Assembly: GCF_002367995.1 (NCBI RefSeq)
Contig: NZ_AP018207.1
Coordinates: forward strand, 3,037,083-3,101,082
Reading direction: 5' to 3'
Length of the DNA stretch: 64,000 nucleotides
Origin: Calothrix brevissima NIES-22
GTDB lineage: Bacteria; Cyanobacteriota; Cyanobacteriia; Cyanobacteriales; Nostocaceae
Below, one piece after another: positions 44,496-56,418 of this stretch. How positions within the stretch are numbered: position 1 is the stretch's first letter; each line of letters opens with the position of its first letter. The notes under the pieces are model-generated. The model ran no database searches and had not been told where the DNA came from. It saw nothing but the letters and a program-made list of their open reading frames with translations. Made by a program: the position numbers and the translations under genes.

Positions 44496-47276
44496 ATGGT
44501 CAAGCCTAATAGCCCTAAATCTGCAAGAGAACGCTTCAATATTTCTAAATTGGCCATTGAATTTTCGTGGCTGACGGTAAGTTTTTGGATTGCTGTGACG
44601 GTAGCTGGACTTTTAGCTTTCAGTTCCCTCAAGTATGCTTTGTTTCCAGATATTACCTTTCCGGTGGTGGTAGTAAATGCGACTGCTCCTATCTCCACAG
44701 CCCTGGATACTGAGACAAAACTTACCCAACCACTCGAACAGCGTTTAAAATCCCTGGAAGGAATTGAGGATATTCGCTCATCTACTTATCCGGGACAAAC
44801 GGCTGTTAGTTTATCTTTTGTTGTTGGCACAAATTTAGAAACATCGACGCGCCAAGTTGAGAATAAGCTGAAGAATTTTACTTTGACTGAGGGGGCAAAG
44901 TATAAGATTATTCCCCTGAATTTAAATGAGTCAGCAGCGATTAGTTATGCCATTGAGAGTCCTCAAAGGAATCTCACGGATTTGGCGAAGTTGGCAAAGG
45001 AAAAAATTGTGCCAGCGATCGCTAAATTGCCAGGAGTGCTAAAAGTTGTATTGTTAGGCGAACCGAGTAATTCCCCACCGCAGTTAGCAGCTGATACAGC
45101 AGCTTTACCGGAAGGTGGCGCAACTTTAATTCGCTTTAACGGTAAGGATGCTTTAGCATTTCAGGTAATTAAAAAGGGGACGGCGAATACTTTAGAAGTT
45201 GTCAGCCGGGTAGAAGATGAAGTCAAAAAGCTGCAATCTTCCCTCAAGGATGTGAAACTCACCTTAGCTGCGACTCAAGCCGAGTATATTCGCAACGCTA
45301 CTCACTCCACAATCGATGCTTTAATTGAAGCCATTGTGTTATCGGTGATTGTCATCTTTCCGTTCTTATGGAATTGGCAAGCTACCTTAATTTCTGCCTT
45401 AGCGATTCCCACATCTTTGTTGGCGACATTTATCGTTATGGCGTTTTTTGGCTTTAACTTAGAAACGATTACCCTGTTAGCTTTGGCGTTGGTGATTGGT
45501 AGTATTGTCGATGACGCGATCGTCGATGTAGAAAACATCATGCGTCACGTTGAAGATGGGGAAACACCCCGCCAAGCAGCGCTAATTGCTACTAATGAAA
45601 TTGGCTTAACAGTTACAGCCGCCACATTCACCGCCGTGGCGGTGTTTTTGCCAATTGGGTTAATGGGTGGAGTCATTGGACAGTTTTTTAAACCCTTTGG
45701 GATTACTGTTTCGGCGGCGATGCTGGCTTCTTTGCTAGTAGCCAGAACTTTATCACCAGTATTATCTATATATTGGCTCAAACCTGCATCAGCCCGTTCT
45801 CCCCGCCGTGAATCAAAGCTATGGATCGGCTTTGCTCAAGGTTACCGCGATTTACTATCTTGGTCTTTGGATCATAAGCGGATTGTCATGAGTTTAGCTT
45901 TACTCAGCTTCATTGCGGGTATTGCCATTATTCCCATGATTCCTAAAGGGTTTATTCCCAAATTAGATCGGGGCGAATTTAACATTACTTACACCACTCC
46001 TTTAACTGTACCTGATGCTTTTCGGTCAGCCGCAGATGATGCAGCGCAGTTAGTTTTAGGGGGACAAGGGGGACAAGGGGGACAAGGAGGACAAGGGGGA
46101 CAAGGGGGACAAGGAGGACAAGGGGGACAAGGGGGACAAGGAGGACAAGGAGGACAAGGAGGACAAGGGGGAGTAAATTCTATCCCTAATCCATTGCAAG
46201 ATTCGCTGCAAGTTGCCAAGAAATTAGAAGATGTAGCGCTGAAATCGCCAGTTGTGCAAACGGTATTTACTACTGTGGGTTCCCGTGAAGGCGAGCCGAA
46301 TAAAGGCACAATTTATGTGAAACTCAAGAAAGACCGCAATGTGACAACTGGGGAATTACAAGAACAACTGCGGAGTTCTTTACCCAATTTGCCAAATGTA
46401 AATACCAGTGTAGAAGATATTCAATTTGTCGATACTGGTGGACAAAAACCCTTACAGTTGGCATTAAGAGGTAATGACCTAAAAGAACTCAGCAAAGCTG
46501 CGAAAGCGATTAAAGACCGATTAGTTAAAGTACGAGGATTTGCTGATGTCACTGTTACAGGTGAAAAAAATCAAAACGAGCAAATTTTCCAAATTGAACG
46601 CCTAGATAATCAACGGGTAGCTTATATCAGCGCTAACCTGGGTAAAGATATGTCTTTAGGTGATGCTACTGAGAAAGTAGTAGCAGAAGCTAAAGCAGTT
46701 TTACCTCCTAGTGTTTCTTTAGATTTAGGCGGAGATTCTGCCCGTTTAGGTGAGGTGTTTGGCAGTTTTGGTACTACCTTAGGTTTATCAGCTTTGTGTA
46801 TTGTTGTGGTCTTAATTTGGCTATTCAAAAGCTGGGTAGATCCGGTAGTGATTGGCGTGTCTTTACCTCTAGCTATAGTCGGGGCGATGTTGGCGCTGTT
46901 AATTACTAAGAGTGATTTCGGCATGATTTCCCTGATTGGCTTTGTGTTTTTGTTGGGTATTGCCAATAAGAATGCCATTTTAATTGTGGACTACATCAAT
47001 CAATTGCGTCTATCGGGAATGGAGCGAAAAGAAGCGATTCTCAAAGCCGGGCCAGTGCGCTTAAGACCAATTATGATGACAACGGCGGCAACAATTTTAG
47101 GCATGGTTCCCATCGCTTTAGGATTGGGTGCGGGTTCAGAATTGCGATCGCCTATGGCAGTGGCTATTGCTGGCGGGTTAGTCAGTTCTACAGTCCTGAG
47201 TTTAATTGTGGTGCCTGTAGTCTACGCCATTTTAGATGATTGGTTTCCCCGATTTAAAAAGAGGTGGAATCCTTGA
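44496..47276 (+). CDS. RND-family efflux transporter (AcrB/HAE-like)
   Basis: 926 residues, shorter than the usual about 1030. It has the N-terminal helix, a porter domain, TM2-7 with the proton-relay pair in ALVIGSIVDDAIVDVENI, a second porter domain, and TM8-12 with the relay lysine in LLGIANKNAILIVDYINQ. GLMGGVIGQFFKPFG and GPVRLRPIMMTT are further family blocks. A run of twelve Gly-Gly-Gln triplets (about residues 521-558) interrupts the second porter domain. The stop codon overlaps the hpnA ATG (TGATG), so it is translationally coupled to hopanoid genes and may export or position hopanoids, like the unrelated-subfamily HpnN. Confidence 0.88.
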   Translation: MVKPNSPKSARERFNISKLAIEFSWLTVSFWIAVTVAGLLAFSSLKYALFPDITFPVVVVNATAPISTALDTETKLTQPLEQRLKSLEGIEDIRSSTYPGQTAVSLSFVVGTNLETSTRQVENKLKNFTLTEGAKYKIIPLNLNESAAISYAIESPQRNLTDLAKLAKEKIVPAIAKLPGVLKVVLLGEPSNSPPQLAADTAALPEGGATLIRFNGKDALAFQVIKKGTANTLEVVSRVEDEVKKLQSSLKDVKLTLAATQAEYIRNATHSTIDALIEAIVLSVIVIFPFLWNWQATLISALAIPTSLLATFIVMAFFGFNLETITLLALALVIGSIVDDAIVDVENIMRHVEDGETPRQAALIATNEIGLTVTAATFTAVAVFLPIGLMGGVIGQFFKPFGITVSAAMLASLLVARTLSPVLSIYWLKPASARSPRRESKLWIGFAQGYRDLLSWSLDHKRIVMSLALLSFIAGIAIIPMIPKGFIPKLDRGEFNITYTTPLTVPDAFRSAADDAAQLVLGGQGGQGGQGGQGGQGGQGGQGGQGGQGGQGGQGGQGGVNSIPNPLQDSLQVAKKLEDVALKSPVVQTVFTTVGSREGEPNKGTIYVKLKKDRNVTTGELQEQLRSSLPNLPNVNTSVEDIQFVDTGGQKPLQLALRGNDLKELSKAAKAIKDRLVKVRGFADVTVTGEKNQNEQIFQIERLDNQRVAYISANLGKDMSLGDATEKVVAEAKAVLPPSVSLDLGGDSARLGEVFGSFGTTLGLSALCIVVVLIWLFKSWVDPVVIGVSLPLAIVGAMLALLITKSDFGMISLIGFVFLLGIANKNAILIVDYINQLRLSGMERKEAILKAGPVRLRPIMMTTAATILGMVPIALGLGAGSELRSPMAVAIAGGLVSSTVLSLIVVPVVYAILDDWFPRFKKRWNP
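46058..46170 (+). repeat. In-frame 9-bp repeat encoding (GGQ)12
   Basis: GGGGGACAA/GGAGGACAA units repeated twelve times inside the RND gene. Only the third base of the first Gly codon varies (GGG/GGA). The 9-mer equals the spacer repeat at 41921-41956. The period of three codons keeps the frame open. Confidence 0.97.
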
Positions 47277-48259
47277 TGCAAGTCTTTGTCACCGGCGGAA
47301 CTGGTTTTATAGGTGCCCATGTAGTTCGCTTGTTGCTGCAAGAAGGATATACAGTCAAAGCCCTGGTACGCCCTAGCAGCAACCTAGAAAACTTGCAAGG
47401 GTTAAAGGTGGAACTTGTCAAGGGCGATTTAAATGATGCCAATCTTGCAGAGAAAATGCAAGGTTGTCAGTATTTATTTCATGTCGCCGCCCATTATTCC
47501 CTGTGGCAAACAGATAAAGAGCTACTTTACGAGCATAACGTCCAAGGTACGCGCAACGTACTTGCCGCCGCCCAACAAGCTCTTATTGAACGCACAGTAT
47601 ATACTAGCTCCGTTGCTGCCATTGGTGTCGGGGAATCTGGTAAAGTCGTAGATGAAGCTCATCAGAGTCCCTTAGAAAAATTGGTTGGTCACTATAAAAA
47701 GTCCAAATTTCTGGCAGAACAAGTAGCTATGCAAGCAGCTATTAAAGGTCAGGAAATCGTTGTAGTCAATCCTAGCAGCCCAATTGGGCCATTGGATATT
47801 AAACCGACGCCAACAGGTGATATTATTCTGCGATTTTTGCGGCGACAGATGCCATTTTATGTAGATACAGGACTGAATTTCATTGATGTGCGAGATGTAG
47901 CCTGGGGACATTTACTAGCTTTACAGCGAGGTAAAAAAGGCGATCGCTATATTCTAGGACATCAAAATCTCAGTCTCAAGCAACTGCTAGAACAACTCGC
48001 CGAAATTACAGGTTTAACAGCACCGCAAACCGCCGTACCTAGTTGGTTACCCCTGAGTGTTGCTTGGATTGATGAAAAAATTCTTGCACCCTTAGGTAAA
48101 CCACCCTCAGTCCCCTTAGACGGTGTACGCATGGCGCAACAACCAATGTATTACAATCCAGCAAAAGCAGTCACAGAATTGGGCTTACCTCAGTCTTCCC
48201 TAAAAACAGCACTACAAGATGCTGTGGATTGGTTTACGAGTAAGGGATACGTCAACTAA
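47276..48259 (+). CDS. hpnA: Hopanoid-associated sugar epimerase HpnA
   Basis: 327 residues from the ATG at 47276, which overlaps the RND stop (TGATG) and has GAGGTGGAA 7 nt upstream; a GTG four codons earlier is less likely. An extended SDR fold: TGGTGFIGAHVVRLLLQEGY (NAD-binding), the catalytic tyrosine/lysine in HYKKSKFLAEQ, and NPSSPIGPLDIKPTPTGDII, diagnostic of the HpnA group. It belongs to gene clusters for hopanoid side-chain synthesis, although its exact substrate is unsettled. hpnH follows after about 100 bp. Confidence 0.92.
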   Translation: MQVFVTGGTGFIGAHVVRLLLQEGYTVKALVRPSSNLENLQGLKVELVKGDLNDANLAEKMQGCQYLFHVAAHYSLWQTDKELLYEHNVQGTRNVLAAAQQALIERTVYTSSVAAIGVGESGKVVDEAHQSPLEKLVGHYKKSKFLAEQVAMQAAIKGQEIVVVNPSSPIGPLDIKPTPTGDIILRFLRRQMPFYVDTGLNFIDVRDVAWGHLLALQRGKKGDRYILGHQNLSLKQLLEQLAEITGLTAPQTAVPSWLPLSVAWIDEKILAPLGKPPSVPLDGVRMAQQPMYYNPAKAVTELGLPQSSLKTALQDAVDWFTSKGYVN

Positions 48260-48356
48260 GGCAAACCTCACCGATAATACCAATGCCTAATGCCCCCTAG
48301 AAGGGAGTGAGCTTTTAGTGGTGTTTTTCTACTTAATCGAGGAGTGAACAGAGTCA

Positions 48357-49373
48357 ATGGCAATTAATTTACAACAAGCTATAGATATCGGGAAATATTT
48401 GGTAACTCAGCGTTTAAAAGGACGCAAACGCTTTCCCTTAGTATTAATGTTAGAACCGCTATTTCGGTGTAACCTTGCCTGTAACGGTTGCGGTAAAATC
48501 CAACATCCACCGGAAATCCTCAAGCAAAACCTCACCCCAGAACAGTGCTTCGCTGCCGTAGAAGAATGCGGCGCACCAGTAGTTTCCATTCCTGGGGGAG
48601 AACCCTTACTACATCCGCAAATTGATGAGATTGTGCGCGGCTTAGTCGCACGCAAGAAATATATTTACTTGTGTACAAATGGTTTGTTATTAGAGAAAAG
48701 TCTGCATAAATTCCAACCTTCCCCTTACTTAACTTTCAGCGTCCATTTAGACGGAATGCGCGAGTTACACGATCAATGTGTTGATCGTCAAGGGGTTTTT
48801 GATATTGCTGTCAAAGCCATTCGCGCCGCTAAAGCCCAAGGTTTCCGGGTGACAACTAACACCACCATCTTTAAGGATACTGACCCTAAAGAAATGCAGG
48901 CGTTCTTCGACTTCCTGGAAACCTTAAATACTGATGGGATGATGATTTCCCCAGGTTACAGCTACGAATGGGCACCAGATCAAGAGCATTTTCTCAAACG
49001 CGAACAAGCCCACGCCTTATTTAGAGAAATTCTTGCACCCCATCAATCTGGTAAGAAAAACTGGAATTTCAATCACAACCCCTTATTCCTAGACTTCCTC
49101 ACTGGTGAAAAAGACTATGAATGTACACCTTGGGGTAGCCCTAGTTACAGCGTTCTGGGCTGGCAAAAACCATGCTATTTATTAAATGAAGGCTATTACG
49201 CCACATTTAAAGAATTACTAGAAGACACCGACTGGAGTCAATACGGTCGCGCTAGCGGTAATCCCAAATGTGCCGATTGCATGGTTCACTGTGGCTATGA
49301 ACCCACAGCCGCAATGGATGCAATGCAACCGCAAAATATTGCCCGTTCCTTGGGTACAGTGTTTGGTAAATAA
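48357..49373 (+). CDS. hpnH: Adenosyl-hopene transferase HpnH (radical SAM)
   Basis: 338 residues. The radical-SAM cluster motif is Cys38-x3-Cys42-x2-Cys45 ([13 protein letters not shown]), followed by [12 protein letters not shown]. The C-terminal cysteines ([16 protein letters not shown]) may bind an auxiliary metal or cluster. It adds the 5'-deoxyadenosyl group to diploptene, the first step of extended (C35) hopanoid formation. It is downstream of hpnA. A strong terminator follows its stop, so the RND-hpnA-hpnH unit ends here. Confidence 0.95.
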   Translation: MAINLQQAIDIGKYLVTQRLKGRKRFPLVLMLEPLFRCNLACNGCGKIQHPPEILKQNLTPEQCFAAVEECGAPVVSIPGGEPLLHPQIDEIVRGLVARKKYIYLCTNGLLLEKSLHKFQPSPYLTFSVHLDGMRELHDQCVDRQGVFDIAVKAIRAAKAQGFRVTTNTTIFKDTDPKEMQAFFDFLETLNTDGMMISPGYSYEWAPDQEHFLKREQAHALFREILAPHQSGKKNWNFNHNPLFLDFLTGEKDYECTPWGSPSYSVLGWQKPCYLLNEGYYATFKELLEDTDWSQYGRASGNPKCADCMVHCGYEPTAAMDAMQPQNIARSLGTVFGK

Positions 49374-49401
49374 AGATTGGCTGACTTGAGATAACTTATT
49401 G

Positions 49402-49424
49402 AGGCGGGGGAAACCCCGCCTTTT
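49402..49424 (+). terminator. Rho-independent terminator after hpnH
   Basis: AGGCGGGG-GAAA-CCCCGCCT followed by TTT: an 8-bp GC-rich stem with a stable GAAA tetraloop, 29 bp after the hpnH stop. It is also only about 10 bp from the stop of the opposing giant gene and may serve both. Confidence 0.85.
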
Positions 49425-49433
49425 ACAGCAATC

Positions 49434-52400
49434 CTAGAAAATCAAGTTGCTTTGATTAAAGTTACCAGCAGTAAAGTTGTTAATTGTAACTAACGTGCTA
49501 AAACTAGCATTGGTACCCAAACCATCACTGTCAATTTGAATCAGAGTATTTGCCCCAGATTGTATGGCTCTAACATAACCATCAGCAATGGGATTAGTGC
49601 CGCTATAGTTCAAATTAACCAATAGGGTTTGCAACACTAACACATCATCTGTACGGCTAAAGTCGGTAATGGTATCAGAGCCTTCACTTAAACTCTCAAA
49701 AACAAATCTATCATTACCAGAACCACCACTTAGCTGATCTTGACCAAATCCACCCACTAGTACATCGTTACCTAAACCACCAGATAAACTATCATTGCCA
49801 TCGCTACCATAAAGGCTATCATTGCCGTCATTTCCTCTCAAAGTGTTAGTACCAGAGTTACCAATGAGGATGTTATTGCGATCGTTACCAGTACCAGTGT
49901 TGTTACCAGTTCCAGTTAGGGTTAAGTTTTCTAGGTTAGCACCCAAAGTCCAACTAACAGAGGAATTAACTAAATCTGTCCCCGCATCCAATTCTTCGGT
50001 AATTACATCAGTACTAATATTGACAATGTAAGTGTCATCACCTAAACCACCGATGAGACTATCCTGATTCGCACCACCATCAAGGAAATCGTTACCTTCG
50101 CCACCTAACAATGTATCATTGCCTGAAGCACCATTGAGGCTATCATCGCCCAGTCCCCCACTCAAAGAGTTAGCTCCGGTATTTCCCGTAATCAGGTTAT
50201 TGAGATTGTTACCTGTACCGTTAATCGCTGAACTACCACTGAGAGTAAGATTTTCTACATTTGCGCTTAAAGTCCAGGTTACAGAGGAATTAACTAAATC
50301 CGTACCTGCATCTACACCCTCAGTCACAATATCATTGATGTTATCTACGGTGTAAGTATCATTGCCTAATCCACCATCAAGACTATCACTTCCGGCACCA
50401 CCAATTAGGCTATCATTGCCATCTCCCCCAATTAAGGTGTTAGCTCCGCTATTTCCCGTAATCAAGTTATTGAGATTGTTACCTGTACCGTTAATTGCTG
50501 AACTACCACTGAGAGTAAGATTTTCTACATTTGCACTTAGAGTCCAGGTTACAGAGGAATTAACTAAATCCGTACCTGCATCTACACCCTCAATCACAAC
50601 ATCATTGATACTATCTACGGTGTAGTTATCATTGCCTAATCCACCATCAAGAATATCATTGCCAGTACCGCCAATTAGGGTATCGTTACCGTCACCAGCA
50701 ACTAAGTTGTCATTACCGGAACCACCATCTAAGCGATCGTTACCGTCACCAGCAGCTAAGATATCATTACCTCCACCACCAACTAGGGTGTCGTCACCAC
50801 TTCCTCCACTTAAGGAGTTAGCTCCGGTATTTCCTGTAATTAAGTTATTGAGATTGTTACCTGTACCGTTAATCGCTGAACTACCACTCAAAGTCAAATT
50901 TTCTACATTTGCACTTAAAGTCCAGGTTACAGAGGAATTAACTAAATCAGTACCTGCATCTAAAGCCTCAGTCACAATATCATTGATACTATCTACGGTG
51001 TAATTATCATTACCTAATCCACCATCGAGACTATCATTGCCAGTACCACCAAATAGGGTATCGTTACCTGCTTCTCCAAACAAAGTATCATTGCCAGCAC
51101 CGCCGACTAGACTATCATTACCATCGTTACCATTAAGGAGGTCGTTATTATCCAGCCCTGAGATTGTATCATTGCCCTGAAGGCCTGAGATCATATCTCT
51201 TTGCGTAGTACCAGTTAAATTGTCTGCGCCTGAAGTGCCATTAATCACATTGAAATTAGGATTAATAGTTAAGTTAACAGTGGCAGTGCTGGTGAGTCCT
51301 AATACATCACTGATAGTGTAAGTGAAGCTATCAGAACCAAAATAGCCAGTAACAGGAGTGTAAGTGTAAGTGCCATTACTGTGAACTAAAGTTCCTTGGC
51401 TAGGTTGGCTAAAAGCAACAATAGTCAAAATATTTGCGTCTACATCACTATCATTACTTAGTAAAGTAGCTGCACTAATTGAAACAGCTGTATTTTGAAC
51501 AGTAGTGACAGCATCATTTGTAGCAACAGGAGCATCATTCACAGCAGTCAGACTGAAAGATTGCGTCGCCGCAACAGTACCGGCATTACCATCGACTACG
51601 TTGTAGCTGAGGTTAACTGTGCCGTTGAAGTTGTTATTTGGGGTGAAGGTGTAATCATTACCAACATTATCTTTGACTACTGTGCCGTTAGTCGCTGTCA
51701 AGTTGGCGACTGAGAGATTATCGCCATCGACATCGCTAAATCCTTGCAACAAGTCTGAGACTTTAATAGGGTAATCGGTATCTTCTATACCATCTACTAA
51801 GGATGCACTGGCTGTACCCGTAGGTGCATTGTTGACAGCAGTCAGATTGAAAGATTGAGTCGCTGCAACAGTACCGCCATTACCATCAACTACGTTGTAG
51901 CTGAGGTTAACTGTGCCGTTGAAGTTGGCATTTGGGGTGAAGGTGTAATCATTACCAACATTATTTTTGACTAATGTGCCGTTAGTCGCTGTCAAGTTGG
52001 CGACTGAGAGATTATCGCCATCGACATCGCTAAATCCAAGCAGTAAATCTAAGACTTTAATGCTGTAATCGGTGTCTTCTGTACCATCTACTAAGGATGC
52101 GCTAGCAACACCTGTGGGTGCATCATTGACAGCAGTCAGATTGAAAGATTGAGTCGCCGCAACAGTACCACCATTACCATCGACTACGTTGTAGCTGAGG
52201 TTAACTGTGCCGTTGAAGTTAGCATTTGGGCTGAAGGTATAATTGCCGTTATTGTTGTTGACTAATGTGCCGTTAGTCGCTGTCAAGTTGGCTACGCTGA
52301 GATTGTCACCATCGACATCACTAAATCCTTGCAACAACTTTGAGACATCAATAATGTAGGCTGTATCTTCTGTGCCATTCACTAAGGATGCAGTGGCTGT

Positions 52401-55400
52401 ACCTGTGGGCGCTTCATTAATATTGTTGATTGCGATCGCGATCGCTTTCTCGTAAAATAAGCCATCTTGATCTGTAGTGCGAACGCGGATACTATAGCTA
52501 TTCTTGGTTTCGTAGTCAGGAGAAATGTTAATCCGTAGCTGATTGCCAACAATGCTAAAGCTGCTGTTATCTGTGCTACCTGCACCTGTAACTAGCGTAT
52601 AAGTATGAGTGTTGCCTAAATCTGGATCAGTGGTACTTAAGTTACCAATGACTGTATTCGCGATCGCATTTTCGTTGATACTATTATTACTCAAACTCAC
52701 ATCAGTGGGGGCACTGTTGAGGTTCAGGGCAAACAGTTCTTGCCCAACGTTACCGTTATCGGCAACAAAGTAAAGTTTGCCGTTAATATAGGTTAAATCG
52801 CTAGGATTAGAAGCCGCCGAACCAGGAAATAAATCATTGACTCTGACAGTACCTGCTACTGTGCCATCACTTTTCCACAACTCTGTACCACCTGTGCTGT
52901 CAGTAGCTGTAAAGTATAGCGTGCCGTTGACATTGGTTAAGTTAGATGGGTTAGAAGATTCTGTACCTGCAAAGATATCTCTGACTCTGATAGTACCAGC
53001 ATCAGTACCATCACTCTTCCACAACTCTGTACCACCTGTGCTATCGGTGGCTGTAAAGTACAGTATTCCGTTAACATTGGTTAAATTAGAGGGATCGGAA
53101 GAGTTTACACCTGCGAAGATATCTTTAACCATGACAGTACCAGCCTCAGTACCGTCACTCTTCCACAACTCAGCCCCACCTGCGCTGTCAGTTGCCACAA
53201 AATAGAGCGTACCATTAACATTCGTTAGCCCGTATGGATCGGAAGATTCTGTACCTGCAAAGATATCTCTGACTCTGACAGTACCAGCATCAGTACCATC
53301 ACTCTTCCACAATTCAGTGCCACCTGTGCTATCGGTGGCAGTAAAGAATAATGTGCCGTTGACATTCGTCAGATTTTGCGGAAAAGAGGAATCTGTATTA
53401 CTAACAATATCTTTCACTCTGATAGTGCCAGATGAAGTACCATCGCTCTTCCATAATTCCCGTCCTCCAGTGCTGTCAACAGCAGTAAAGAAGAGGGTGC
53501 CGTTGACATCCGTGAGATTTTGGGGTGTAGAAGAGTTTGTGCCCGCAAAAATATCTCTAACTCTAACAGTACCTGCATCAGTGCCATTACTTTTCCACAA
53601 TTCAGTGCCACCACTACTATCGGTGGCAGTAAAGTAGAGTGTACCGTTGATATTCGTCAGATTTGATGGGTTTGAAGAGCCTAAGCCAGTAACAATATCC
53701 TTGACTCTGACAGTACCAGCTGAAGTGCCATCACTTTTCCACAACTCATTGCCACCACTACTATCGGTAGCAGTAAAGTAGACTATACCATTGACATTGG
53801 TGAAATTCTGGGGGCTAGATGAGCCTGAGCTAGAGACGATATTCCTCACCATGACAGTGCCGGCTTCAGTGCCATCACTTTTCCATAACTCCCGTCCATT
53901 ACTACTATCAGCAGCAGAAAAATATAGCGTGCCGTTGATATTTGTCAAATATTGGGGTTTGGAAGAGCCTGTACCAGCAAAGATGTCCTTAACTCTGACT
54001 GTCTCGGCTTTAGTATTGTCAGTTTTCCATAATTCCCGTCCATCACTGCTGTTAGCGGCAGAAAAATATAGGGTACCGTCAACATTTGTTAGACTTTGCG
54101 GCGTAGAAGAGCCTGTACCAGGAACAATGTCTTGAACTCTAACAGTACCGGCTGAAGTACCATCACTTCTCCACAACTCATTGCCACCAGTGCTGTCGGT
54201 GGCAGTAAAGTAGAGTGTGCCGTTAACATTTGTCAAATTCGATGGATTAGAAGAACCTGTTCCAACAAAGATATCTTTAACTCTGACAGTACCGGCTAGA
54301 GTACCATCGCTCTTCCATAACTCCCGTCCTCCACTACTATCAATGGCAGTAAAATAAAGGATGCCGTTGACATTTGTCAGATTCTGGGGAGTTGAGGAGC
54401 CTGTACCGCTAACGATATCTCTAACTCTGACAGTACCGACTGAAGTACCATCACTTTTCCATAATTCAGTACCACCAGCGCTATCAGTAGCAGTAAAGAA
54501 CAGCGTACCGTTAACATTTGTCAGATTGGATGGATTAGAGGAGCCTGTACCGCTAACGATATCTCTAACTAAGACAGTACCGACTAGAGTACCATCACTT
54601 TTCCATAATTCAGTACCACCAGCGCTATCAGTAGCAGTAAAGAATAAAGTACCGTTAACATTTGTCAGATTGGATGGGTTAGAGGAACCTGTACCAGCAA
54701 AAATATCCCTAACTAGGACAGTACCAGCAGCAGTGCCATCACTCTTCCATAATTCAGTACTACCAGTACTATCAGTGGCGACAAAATAGAGTATGCCGTT
54801 AACATTTGTCAGATTAGAGGGGTTAGAAGAGCCAGCACCAGCAACAATATCGCTAACGAGGACAGTACCGGCTAAAGTGCCATCACTCTTCCATAATTCA
54901 GTACTACCCGTGCTATCAGTGGCGACAAAGTAGAGGGTGCCATTAACATTTGTCAGATTATATGGATTGGAAGAACCAGTACCACTAACAATATCTCTAA
55001 CTCTGACAGTGCCGGCTTGTGTACCATCACTCTTCCATAATTCCGCACCACCACTGGCGTCATAGGCAACAAAGTAAAGTGTGCCGTTGACATTGGTTAA
55101 ATATTGTGGGTTCGAGGATTCTGTACCGCTAACGATATCTCTAACTCTGACAGTACCAACTTCTGTACCATCACTCTTCCATAATTCTGTTCCACCATTG
55201 CTGTCATAGGCGATAAAGTAGAGTGTGCCGTTGACATTAGTTAAATATTGTGGGTTCGAGGAAAGTCCACTGGTATTGATATCTTTGAGGAGGGTGATTG
55301 TGGTGTCTCCTGACAACACATGGGGATAAGCTGACATTGCTTCTGGCTCAAAGGCGATCGCTGTGGTAATTTTTCCTGTAGTGACATTTAAATCCCAATT

Positions 55401-55877
55401 ACCACCAACAAGCGCGTTACCAACTTTGCTAGCAGCTGCTGCAACTGGCTTTTCTAGCAATTTACCCAGCTTCTCAATAAATCTAACACCGAGTTTTCCT
55501 GCCCCTACTTCGCAACCATACAGCAAAATGTTAGCGGTTGGTGCTAACGATGCTTTCCATTGCTGTAAAGCAGCATTGTAGAAATCGAGGGTAAATAGAT
55601 TCAGGGTTGAGTACCCTAATTGTATCTGTCCTAGCTGTCCGTGGGCGACAAGATGTAAACTTGTAAGTCCCTTGTACCGTGATAATTTCAGGCTAATTTC
55701 CGCAATTCCATCATTTTGGGAGTCTAACACTATTACTTCCAACCCAGGAATTACGGCTACTGCCAATAGTTCATATTGCGGTACACTGGCATCAATTAAG
55801 ACAACACCAGTAACCTTTTTTTGCTGAACATTAACAGGTCTTACAGAATTAAATCTGGCGAAATCAACCGTTGTCAT
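49434..55877 (-). CDS. Giant RTX-type secreted protein: DUF4347, 17 ELWxxDGT repeats, cadherin-like and RTX repeats
   Basis: 2147 residues. Residues 25-170 resemble DUF4347 ([42 protein letters not shown]), the N-terminal module of many cyanobacterial adhesin-like proteins. Residues about 200-1047 hold 17 copies of a 48-residue repeat ([18 protein letters not shown]...TNVNGTLYF). Next come one cadherin-like unit, three near-identical tandem-95/cadherin-like units ([19 protein letters not shown]) and one Big_9-like unit. From about 1560, RTX nonapeptides (GGxGNDxL) bind calcium, interleaved with [17 protein letters not shown] blocks. The end ([13 protein letters not shown]) is a type I secretion signal region. 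It is therefore probably exported by a HlyBD/TolC-type system and acts at the cell surface. No secretion genes adjoin it. Confidence 0.9.
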   Translation of the reverse strand: MTTVDFARFNSVRPVNVQQKKVTGVVLIDASVPQYELLAVAVIPGLEVIVLDSQNDGIAEISLKLSRYKGLTSLHLVAHGQLGQIQLGYSTLNLFTLDFYNAALQQWKASLAPTANILLYGCEVGAGKLGVRFIEKLGKLLEKPVAAAASKVGNALVGGNWDLNVTTGKITTAIAFEPEAMSAYPHVLSGDTTITLLKDINTSGLSSNPQYLTNVNGTLYFIAYDSNGGTELWKSDGTEVGTVRVRDIVSGTESSNPQYLTNVNGTLYFVAYDASGGAELWKSDGTQAGTVRVRDIVSGTGSSNPYNLTNVNGTLYFVATDSTGSTELWKSDGTLAGTVLVSDIVAGAGSSNPSNLTNVNGILYFVATDSTGSTELWKSDGTAAGTVLVRDIFAGTGSSNPSNLTNVNGTLFFTATDSAGGTELWKSDGTLVGTVLVRDIVSGTGSSNPSNLTNVNGTLFFTATDSAGGTELWKSDGTSVGTVRVRDIVSGTGSSTPQNLTNVNGILYFTAIDSSGGRELWKSDGTLAGTVRVKDIFVGTGSSNPSNLTNVNGTLYFTATDSTGGNELWRSDGTSAGTVRVQDIVPGTGSSTPQSLTNVDGTLYFSAANSSDGRELWKTDNTKAETVRVKDIFAGTGSSKPQYLTNINGTLYFSAADSSNGRELWKSDGTEAGTVMVRNIVSSSGSSSPQNFTNVNGIVYFTATDSSGGNELWKSDGTSAGTVRVKDIVTGLGSSNPSNLTNINGTLYFTATDSSGGTELWKSNGTDAGTVRVRDIFAGTNSSTPQNLTDVNGTLFFTAVDSTGGRELWKSDGTSSGTIRVKDIVSNTDSSFPQNLTNVNGTLFFTATDSTGGTELWKSDGTDAGTVRVRDIFAGTESSDPYGLTNVNGTLYFVATDSAGGAELWKSDGTEAGTVMVKDIFAGVNSSDPSNLTNVNGILYFTATDSTGGTELWKSDGTDAGTIRVRDIFAGTESSNPSNLTNVNGTLYFTATDSTGGTELWKSDGTVAGTVRVNDLFPGSAASNPSDLTYINGKLYFVADNGNVGQELFALNLNSAPTDVSLSNNSINENAIANTVIGNLSTTDPDLGNTHTYTLVTGAGSTDNSSFSIVGNQLRINISPDYETKNSYSIRVRTTDQDGLFYEKAIAIAINNINEAPTGTATASLVNGTEDTAYIIDVSKLLQGFSDVDGDNLSVANLTATNGTLVNNNNGNYTFSPNANFNGTVNLSYNVVDGNGGTVAATQSFNLTAVNDAPTGVASASLVDGTEDTDYSIKVLDLLLGFSDVDGDNLSVANLTATNGTLVKNNVGNDYTFTPNANFNGTVNLSYNVVDGNGGTVAATQSFNLTAVNNAPTGTASASLVDGIEDTDYPIKVSDLLQGFSDVDGDNLSVANLTATNGTVVKDNVGNDYTFTPNNNFNGTVNLSYNVVDGNAGTVAATQSFSLTAVNDAPVATNDAVTTVQNTAVSISAATLLSNDSDVDANILTIVAFSQPSQGTLVHSNGTYTYTPVTGYFGSDSFTYTISDVLGLTSTATVNLTINPNFNVINGTSGADNLTGTTQRDMISGLQGNDTISGLDNNDLLNGNDGNDSLVGGAGNDTLFGEAGNDTLFGGTGNDSLDGGLGNDNYTVDSINDIVTEALDAGTDLVNSSVTWTLSANVENLTLSGSSAINGTGNNLNNLITGNTGANSLSGGSGDDTLVGGGGNDILAAGDGNDRLDGGSGNDNLVAGDGNDTLIGGTGNDILDGGLGNDNYTVDSINDVVIEGVDAGTDLVNSSVTWTLSANVENLTLSGSSAINGTGNNLNNLITGNSGANTLIGGDGNDSLIGGAGSDSLDGGLGNDTYTVDNINDIVTEGVDAGTDLVNSSVTWTLSANVENLTLSGSSAINGTGNNLNNLITGNTGANSLSGGLGDDSLNGASGNDTLLGGEGNDFLDGGANQDSLIGGLGDDTYIVNISTDVITEELDAGTDLVNSSVSWTLGANLENLTLTGTGNNTGTGNDRNNILIGNSGTNTLRGNDGNDSLYGSDGNDSLSGGLGNDVLVGGFGQDQLSGGSGNDRFVFESLSEGSDTITDFSRTDDVLVLQTLLVNLNYSGTNPIADGYVRAIQSGANTLIQIDSDGLGTNASFSTLVTINNFTAGNFNQSNLIF
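49700..51250 (-). repeat. RTX nonapeptide blocks and 3-fold repeated spacer
   Basis: Glycine/aspartate nonapeptides alternate with a roughly 55-residue block ([10 protein letters not shown]...[19 protein letters not shown]) that appears three times almost identically and once diverged. These are within the giant gene. Confidence 0.9.
52739..55280 (-). repeat. Seventeen tandem 144-bp coding repeats
   Basis: The 48-residue ELWKSDGT units of the giant gene. DNA identity between units is high but patchy, indicating ongoing gene conversion or unequal crossing-over rather than simple ancient duplication. A weak eighteenth unit ends in ELFALNL. Confidence 0.9.
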
Positions 55878-56418
55878 AACCGTTTTTCCGTAATTGTTAG
55901 GTAAGAAGTACGAGTAAAATTAAGGATTGGTAGATACTCCCAGTGCGATCGCAATTTTGCGGATTGATGAACAATCTCTAGTAATATTTAATGAAAATTA
56001 ATGTGCTTTTCTATACGAAAGTCCCATAATTTTGGTTTGTTGAACTAGTAAAGCTTTTGAGAGAACAGTCCACTTTTTTCCAAAAAGCGGAGTTTTATTA
56101 CTCTTTTAAGCAACTATCCCAAGATAGAGATATTTAGCTCAAAAAAAGTATAATTTATTAAGGTTTGGTTAAGTAAATCTCACGGCAAACTTAGTTAAGT
56201 CTTTAAGGAGCAACCGTAGATTCAGCGTTTTGATTCATTCAAACTTTATAGTTAAATTAATTTTTATCAGGAAATTTACTGTTTTGGTCAATGGTCAATA
56301 GTCAATGGTCATTGGTCATTTGTCCCCCCTGCCTCCTGCCCTAGACTTGACGGTAAGCTGTAAAGCACGGCAAAATTAGTACGAAAGTTCCAGTGGATAA
56401 AAGCTGGAGGTCTTGAAG
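55878..56418. other. Spacer upstream of both the giant gene and the aldehyde dehydrogenase
   Basis: About 540 bp, AT-rich. It contains GGTCAAT/GGTCATT heptamers at about 56287-56322. Nothing coding was seen. It must hold the divergent promoters. Confidence 0.5.

Noticed and set aside
44447-44698. 83-codon minus-strand frame at the start of the RND gene
   Set aside because: It overlaps the well-supported RND N-terminus entirely and has no family features.
50119-54789. Several + strand frames rich in proline, valine and serine opposite the giant gene
   Set aside because: They are antisense readings of the repeated ELWxxDGT and RTX coding units and share their period.
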